From DATKXU01 sp035528905 (GTDB taxonomy: Bacteria; Armatimonadota; UBA5829; DTJY01), in NCBI GenBank assembly GCA_035528905.1, contig DATKXU010000055.1, positions 1 through 24,289 on the forward strand: 24,289 nucleotides of DNA. The letters run 5' to 3'. Position numbers and translations under genes: made by a program. Below, piece by piece: positions 20,581-24,289 of this stretch (position 1 is the stretch's first letter; each line of letters starts with the position of its first letter). A model generated the notes under the pieces. That model was not told the origin of the DNA, did no database searches, and saw nothing but the letters and a program-made list of their open reading frames with translations.

Positions 20581-21426
20581 CTAGTCTGCTGGAGGTGGCT
20601 CGCCTGGGCAGTGGAGCCGGTCTTCGTCCTCCTCGGCGAATGGGTTGTAGTCCTCCTCTCCTGCGGTCCCGGCTGGGGGCGCGCCGGTCACCTCGGCGGC
20701 GGCTGGCGGCTGTGCTGCGTGGGTCTTGAGGATCTCCTGATACTGCTTGATCAATGGTCGCTTCTCTTTGTCGACGGCCTCCTTCATTGCGAACGTCAAC
20801 TCTGAGTAGACGATCCCGGCGTCGTTCTTTGCCTGCGCGAGTCCGATCTCGGTCACGACGCCGAAGTAGGGGATGCCCTTCCTGGCAAGCAGGGTGAAGT
20901 AGCTCGCCACTCGCTTGAGGCTCATCCGTGATGTCTGGACGATCACCGGCAGGAAGTCGCCGGGCTGAAGGACAAACAGCGGCCGCAGGTCCCGGCAGGC
21001 TTTACCCTTCCCGCCCTTGGGGTCGCTGCCCCAGACGTTCTTCGGACAGGTGGCGCAGGGATATGGCCCGGCCTGGCCGGTTCCCAAGGGGTCGCCGATC
21101 CCCGTCACGCTGTCTGCGCTGAAGCAGATGGGCGCGGCGCCGGGGTTATCCTCCATCGTCTGCTCCCAGTATGCGTTCTGCTGGGGCGCGAGGACGATGA
21201 TCCCGGTGATTGTCTGGAACGGCTTGATGCCGGTCTCGGTCTGGACGTTGAACGCAAGGCCGCCGCCTGGCGGGATGGTGATCCGGTCGAGCTGGCCGAT
21301 CTGGACGCCTCCGGTCCCGAGGTTTTCGGCGACAACGTCAATGGCGTCGTTCATGCGCTCGGGGTCTAGGATGGCATATGCTTCAACTGCTTTGGGTTCG
21401 GTCTTTGCGAGTTTCTTTGTAACCAT
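20581..21426 (-). CDS. four-cysteine protein, possibly ssDNA-binding
   Basis: 281 aa, AAGGAG 11 nt before ATG. Four Cys (101, 124, 127, 144) in CFSADSVTG, CATCPKNVWGSD and GKACRDLRPLF suggest one zinc site inside a beta-rich core (TITGIIVLAP; LQPGDFLPVIVQTSRMSLK). The C-terminus is disordered and acidic (YNPFAEEDEDR), like the tails by which SSB proteins recruit partners. It sits directly between the SNF2-like helicase and the primase. I recognise the general pattern from phage replication modules but not a named family; the SSB role is an inference. Confidence 0.5.
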   Translation of the reverse strand: MVTKKLAKTEPKAVEAYAILDPERMNDAIDVVAENLGTGGVQIGQLDRITIPPGGGLAFNVQTETGIKPFQTITGIIVLAPQQNAYWEQTMEDNPGAAPICFSADSVTGIGDPLGTGQAGPYPCATCPKNVWGSDPKGGKGKACRDLRPLFVLQPGDFLPVIVQTSRMSLKRVASYFTLLARKGIPYFGVVTEIGLAQAKNDAGIVYSELTFAMKEAVDKEKRPLIKQYQEILKTHAAQPPAAAEVTGAPPAGTAGEEDYNPFAEEDEDRLHCPGEPPPAD

Positions 21427-22837
21427 GGTTTTGTGTTCTCCTTGAACTGAATCGTTGTCTGACTGAATCTACTACGGCTGCCCTGTTCGCGAGAGCTCGC
21501 TGTATGTCCTCATCGATGGTCCCGGTCGCCACTATGTAGTAATAGGCTATCGGGTGTTTGGCGCTGGGTTTCTGGGGGCGCTTGAAGCTCTGCTGGAAGG
21601 CGCGTAGCGAGTGACACAGGGAGCTGTAGATACAGTAGTTGGTCATGGAGAGGTCAAGCCCCTCGCCTCCGGCTTGTATCTGAACAATCAGAATCGCGCC
21701 GGGTGTTGCTTTCCATTTGTCTGATGTGTCTTCACCTCCTCTGATGTGGAACACTGGTCGGGCCGGGGATCTGAGCGCGTGAGTGAGTGCGTCCATCTCC
21801 GGCTTGAACTGGCTGAATATCAGGACGCGCTCGGTGGGTGCTATGTCGCCGATGATCTCTTTGATGGCGTCGATCTTGACAGTGTGCACAGCCTGGACAG
21901 CGTCGGCGCCGTCTGCCTGTAGGAACCCCGCTGTCATCTGCTGGATCCGGAGTTGCTTTACCAGGGCGTTGGCTGCGGTTGTGACGTCGCCCTCCCACTC
22001 GGTGATCATCTGGCGCTCGAGGGCGTCGTAGGTCGCCTGCACAGCAGGCGGTAGTGTGACGGGCCGCACTTGCTCGATGGCCTCGGGCATTGTGTAGGCG
22101 AGCTGGTCTTCGGTGACGTGGTAGCAGACGCTGGCAAGCTTGGCGTCAAAGAGCCTGTGGTTGATGTAACCCTCGATCTTGGGGAATGGTGTGAACTGAT
22201 TCCAGACACCGAACGTGGCCTTGTATGCCTTGTTTGTCCAAGCGAAGTGTCCGGGCGCGAGGGTCCGCATCACGCCGTAGAGATCGAGGATCCCCGCGTC
22301 CCGCATTGCTTGCTTGTCTGGGTTGCCGAGCGGGTTGCCCGGTGTCCCCGAGAGTCCGATCACCTTCCGAGCGTTCTTTGCAAGCCGGGCGGCGAAGCGT
22401 GACTGCTTCCCGGCTGGAGCCTGGAGCCGGTGGACCTCGTCAAAGATGAGTCGGTTCCACTTGATCTTGAGTAGTTCCTTTGCCAGTGGTTCCTCGGCTA
22501 TGACGTCGTAGTTTACGACGAATATCTTGTTGGTGCCGGTGGCAATGATCTCTTTGACCGTGGCCGCTCGCTCTGCTATGGTCTGGGTAGCGAGTCCGCG
22601 GATACTGTAGGCATGTCGGTTGAGCAGGTAGGTGTCGAATTGCTCAAGCCATACCGGGATGACCTTGTGAGGGCATATTACCAGGTCCGGGCCGGGGCCG
22701 GTGTTCTGTATGTAGTCTATGGCTATGCGCGTCTTGCCGGCGCGCATTGGGACCCATAACAGTGAGCCGCGGCGTCGGTGGATGAAGCTCAGGGCTTCTT
22801 TCTGGTGTGGCCAGAGCGGGGGGCCGTGGGTGATCAT
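21383..22837 (-). CDS. SNF2-type superfamily 2 helicase
   Basis: 484 aa. Motifs in order: WPHQKEALSF (Q-region), WVPMRAGKTRIAI (Walker A, Lys35), FDEVHR at 132-137 (DEVH box), LSGTPGNP (III, about 162-169), LIFSQFKPEMDALT (IV), VQIQAGGEGLDL (V) and QQSFKRPQKPS (VI). These are the compact phage SNF2 helicases usually paired with a VRR-NUC nuclease, here four genes upstream; they are thought to remodel replication or recombination intermediates. ATG overlaps the preceding stop (ATGA), and the 3' end overlaps the SSB-like gene by 44 nt. Full family length, no defects seen. Confidence 0.92.
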   Translation of the reverse strand: MITHGPPLWPHQKEALSFIHRRRGSLLWVPMRAGKTRIAIDYIQNTGPGPDLVICPHKVIPVWLEQFDTYLLNRHAYSIRGLATQTIAERAATVKEIIATGTNKIFVVNYDVIAEEPLAKELLKIKWNRLIFDEVHRLQAPAGKQSRFAARLAKNARKVIGLSGTPGNPLGNPDKQAMRDAGILDLYGVMRTLAPGHFAWTNKAYKATFGVWNQFTPFPKIEGYINHRLFDAKLASVCYHVTEDQLAYTMPEAIEQVRPVTLPPAVQATYDALERQMITEWEGDVTTAANALVKQLRIQQMTAGFLQADGADAVQAVHTVKIDAIKEIIGDIAPTERVLIFSQFKPEMDALTHALRSPARPVFHIRGGEDTSDKWKATPGAILIVQIQAGGEGLDLSMTNYCIYSSLCHSLRAFQQSFKRPQKPSAKHPIAYYYIVATGTIDEDIQRALANRAAVVDSVRQRFSSRRTQNHGYKETRKDRTQSS

Positions 22838-23232
22838 TCGACTCCGCCTCCGTGCTCCTGAATCCAGTCGATGATCCGGTTACCGTATTTCTTGCGGTAG
22901 TCATCTATGGATAGGCCCCGGTGGAGGTCCATCGGCGATACGGCGTAGCCGATCTCGCCGTAGTGGGTGGCGCGTCCCTCCGCAACGTTGCGCCAGTAGT
23001 CATTGGCCATTCTGCCGACGCGGCTGTCCATGGTGGCGTGTGGCAGTATCTCAAGGAGTTGTGCAGCCTGGCACGTTGTGCCGGGGGCGAAGGTCCAGTA
23101 GCCCTTGGCGCTGATGAACGCCCCGCCGATGAACCGCAGCTTGCACCCCCGCTCGGTCTGCGGGGGTGCGTCTGCCGTGAGCTTGTCGCCTCTGAAGCCG
23201 ATGTGGTATACGGCCGGTTCAATGAGCGCCAT
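22834..23232 (-). CDS. hypothetical protein, 132 aa
   Basis: AGGTG upstream of ATG; overlaps the SNF2 gene start by 4 nt. Mixed composition: a beta-rich first half (LRFIGGAFISAKGYWTFAPG) and a helical second half (RVGRMANDYWRNVAEG; LSIDDYRKKYGNRIIDWIQEH). No cysteine cluster or nucleotide-binding motif. Its location argues for a replication accessory role. Confidence 0.6.
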   Translation of the reverse strand: MALIEPAVYHIGFRGDKLTADAPPQTERGCKLRFIGGAFISAKGYWTFAPGTTCQAAQLLEILPHATMDSRVGRMANDYWRNVAEGRATHYGEIGYAVSPMDLHRGLSIDDYRKKYGNRIIDWIQEHGGGVE

Positions 23233-23234
23233 TG

Positions 23235-23669
23235 CTACACCTGTCCCGCGAGCCCGAGAAGCATGTCGCGCATTGCGGTTGCTTGTAGGCCCTGGTGGAT
23301 GGCGTAGGATATGTCGTTCTGGAGGAACGATGCTTCGACGTGCTTCCGGGCTATCGTGTTGCGGATGGCCGCGAGCTGGGCCTGGTAGGCGGTTTGCGCG
23401 TCCGCAAGGTCGCGCCGGTCGACGCTCCCGGTTTGACGGAGGGCGAGTTCGGCTGCGCGGGCCTCGGCGTTGCTGAAAACGGGTTTTCCGGTTTGGCCGG
23501 TGTGCTGGGCTATATCGGCGGTCTGATTGGCGTCCCAGTCAGCTATCCGGCGCTCAGTGTCCCGGAGTGGGCCGGTGGTGATCCCCTCTGCCTCCTCGGT
23601 GAGGTCGCAGATGGAAAGCCGGGTGGCCTTCAGTTCCTGGTTGGTAGTGTCGAATTGTTCCTTTGTCAT
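23235..23669 (-). CDS. hypothetical coiled-coil protein, 144 aa
   Basis: ATG with AAAGGG upstream; stop lies 3 bases before the next gene's ATG. Predominantly helical with heptad-like stretches (QFDTTNQELKATRLSICDL; LADAQTAYQAQLAAIRNTIA), so probably a coiled coil or bundle. No other motif seen. Member of the leftward operon between the HTH gene and the SNF2 block. Confidence 0.6.
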   Translation of the reverse strand: MTKEQFDTTNQELKATRLSICDLTEEAEGITTGPLRDTERRIADWDANQTADIAQHTGQTGKPVFSNAEARAAELALRQTGSVDRRDLADAQTAYQAQLAAIRNTIARKHVEASFLQNDISYAIHQGLQATAMRDMLLGLAGQV

Positions 23670-23687
23670 TGTCGTCCCTTTCTAATG

Positions 23688-23903
23688 TCAGTGTCGTTGA
23701 ATGAGTCGCTTCACCGTGACGAGTCCGAGCAGCCGTTTCCAGTTGCAGATGGTGTGACGGTGAACGTGAAAGTCGGTGGCGATTGAGGTATCAGATCGCC
23801 CTCGCTCCGTTTCCTGACGGAGGTAGTGCTTGAGGGAAAGTGAGTGTTGTTTAGCTGTCCACTCCGCGGCGTCTTTCATTGGCTGGCCTTGTCGATAGTC
23901 CAT
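23688..23903 (-). CDS. small helix-turn-helix protein
   Basis: 71 aa from ATG 23903 with AAAGGAG 6 nt upstream; the in-frame ATG at 23930 lies within the -10 box and cannot be used. Contains ERGRSDTSIATDFHVHRHTICNWKRL, a helix-turn-helix of the Tn3/MerR-like general form (DxSxIAxxFxVxRxTIxNWxR), which would bind DNA or help phage gene control. Its promoter at 23926-23955 is the only strong one seen on this strand in the right part, so it is the first gene of the main leftward transcript. Confidence 0.7.
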   Translation of the reverse strand: MDYRQGQPMKDAAEWTAKQHSLSLKHYLRQETERGRSDTSIATDFHVHRHTICNWKRLLGLVTVKRLIQRH

Positions 23904-23925
23904 AGAAACTCCTTTCGTATAAGAT

Positions 23926-23955
23926 AGCATAGCACAGTGGCTAGACTCGTGTCAA
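23926..23955 (-). promoter_or_regulatory. sigma70 promoter of the leftward operon
   Basis: On the - strand TTGACA (23955-23950), an 18-base spacer, then TATGCT (23931-23926) preceded by TGC (extended -10). The -35 overlaps the stop codon of the VRR-NUC gene. Start site near 23919, about 15 bases before the HTH gene's start codon. Confidence 0.7.
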
Positions 23956-24284
23956 GTAGCAAGTTCTCGGAGGGTAAAGTCGATATCCTCCAAGTGCTGA
24001 ATATCTTGGTCCACGACGTCTAGGAATAGTAGGGCAATGTCGACGGCATCGGCGGGTCCTCCGGTTGCGCCGAATGCCCGCAGCTCTGCTATCCTTTGAA
24101 GTTGGATGGGCGTCGGCTTCTCACCGCAGCGTTTTGTCTCGACGAACACAAAGCGTCCACGATAACAGACGATCAAGTCGGGGATCCCCGCCTCGCCGTA
24201 GGGGCCACCGTGATACTTGATGCAGCGGGCGCCGCGAGCGGCGAAAGCGGACCGGATGGCCTTAGAGAGCGCTGATTCTTTCAT
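23952..24284 (-). CDS. VRR-NUC domain nuclease
   Basis: 110 aa single-domain PD-(D/E)XK nuclease. Motifs: KESALSKAIRSAFAARGARC (Glu near the start), GIPDLIV (Asp36 of the GxPDL motif), FVFVETK (Glu49-x-Lys51) and PIQLQRI (Gln61), which together form the VRR-NUC active site. Phage stand-alone VRR-NUC proteins commonly travel with the SNF2 helicase and are thought to cut branched DNA during recombination. The ATG is 5 bases from the window edge, so its binding site is not visible. Confidence 0.9.
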   Translation of the reverse strand: MKESALSKAIRSAFAARGARCIKYHGGPYGEAGIPDLIVCYRGRFVFVETKRCGEKPTPIQLQRIAELRAFGATGGPADAVDIALLFLDVVDQDIQHLEDIDFTLRELAT

Positions 24285-24289
24285 TGGTC

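Noticed and set aside
1..24289. CRISPR array or integrase
   Set aside because: No regularly spaced repeats with unique spacers and no recombinase motif were seen.
1..24289. circular genome closing at the window ends
   Set aside because: Joining the ends would not give the VRR-NUC gene a ribosome binding site, and no terminal repeat is visible.

Overview
The window looks like part of the genome of an uncultured bacterial virus (a tailed-phage lineage) or a prophage segment. It is GC-rich, has strong Shine-Dalgarno sites, many GTG starts and tightly overlapping genes. It holds a Mu-like head-assembly module and a replication module of the kind seen in lytic phages. The host cannot be named from sequence alone. 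I see no integrase, repressor, tail tube, sheath, tape-measure or baseplate gene.

Layout. (1) 1-3706 is a mostly non-coding control region. It contains two leftward genes of unknown function (24-617, 1294-1611), a very good sigma70 promoter followed within about 70 nt by a terminator (a candidate ~60-nt RNA near 1245-1308), a divergent leader duplicated as an inverted repeat (1616-1663 and 1740-1788), and about 1.4 kb (1789-3150) packed with strong hairpins. One hairpin is tandemly duplicated and the copies differ by a compensating base-pair insertion, which points to a structured RNA read on the + strand. (2) 3707-14436 is a rightward head/lysis operon: small and large terminase, DUF935/Mu gp29-like portal, a head-tail adaptor carrying an inserted beta-module, two duplicated small proteins and a third possible neck protein, amidase, holin-like protein, protease with a nested scaffold gene (Mu I/Z style), decoration protein, Mu gpT-like major capsid protein, a strong terminator, a gp35/HI1506-like protein, a second protein with the same beta-module, and small accessory genes including a YkgJ-type cysteine-cluster protein. 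(3) 24284-14440 is a leftward replication/expression operon converging on the head operon: VRR-NUC nuclease, a small HTH protein behind its own promoter, two unknowns, SNF2-type helicase, a four-cysteine SSB-like protein, an AEP primase-polymerase, a sigma-region-2 protein coupled to a 51-aa basic protein, small unknowns, an ASCH protein, and a UvrD-family helicase.

The most unusual coding locus is the UvrD-family helicase (14440-16856). It is interrupted by a 270-residue intein at the conserved GDDDQ/CIYQF site, and the middle of the intein resembles a GIY-YIG nuclease. The helicase P-loop is split between two reading frames by what looks like a 5-nt insertion. The most unusual non-coding locus is the hairpin array at 1789-3150 with its mirrored leader. 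All function calls come from reading motifs by eye; no database search was possible.
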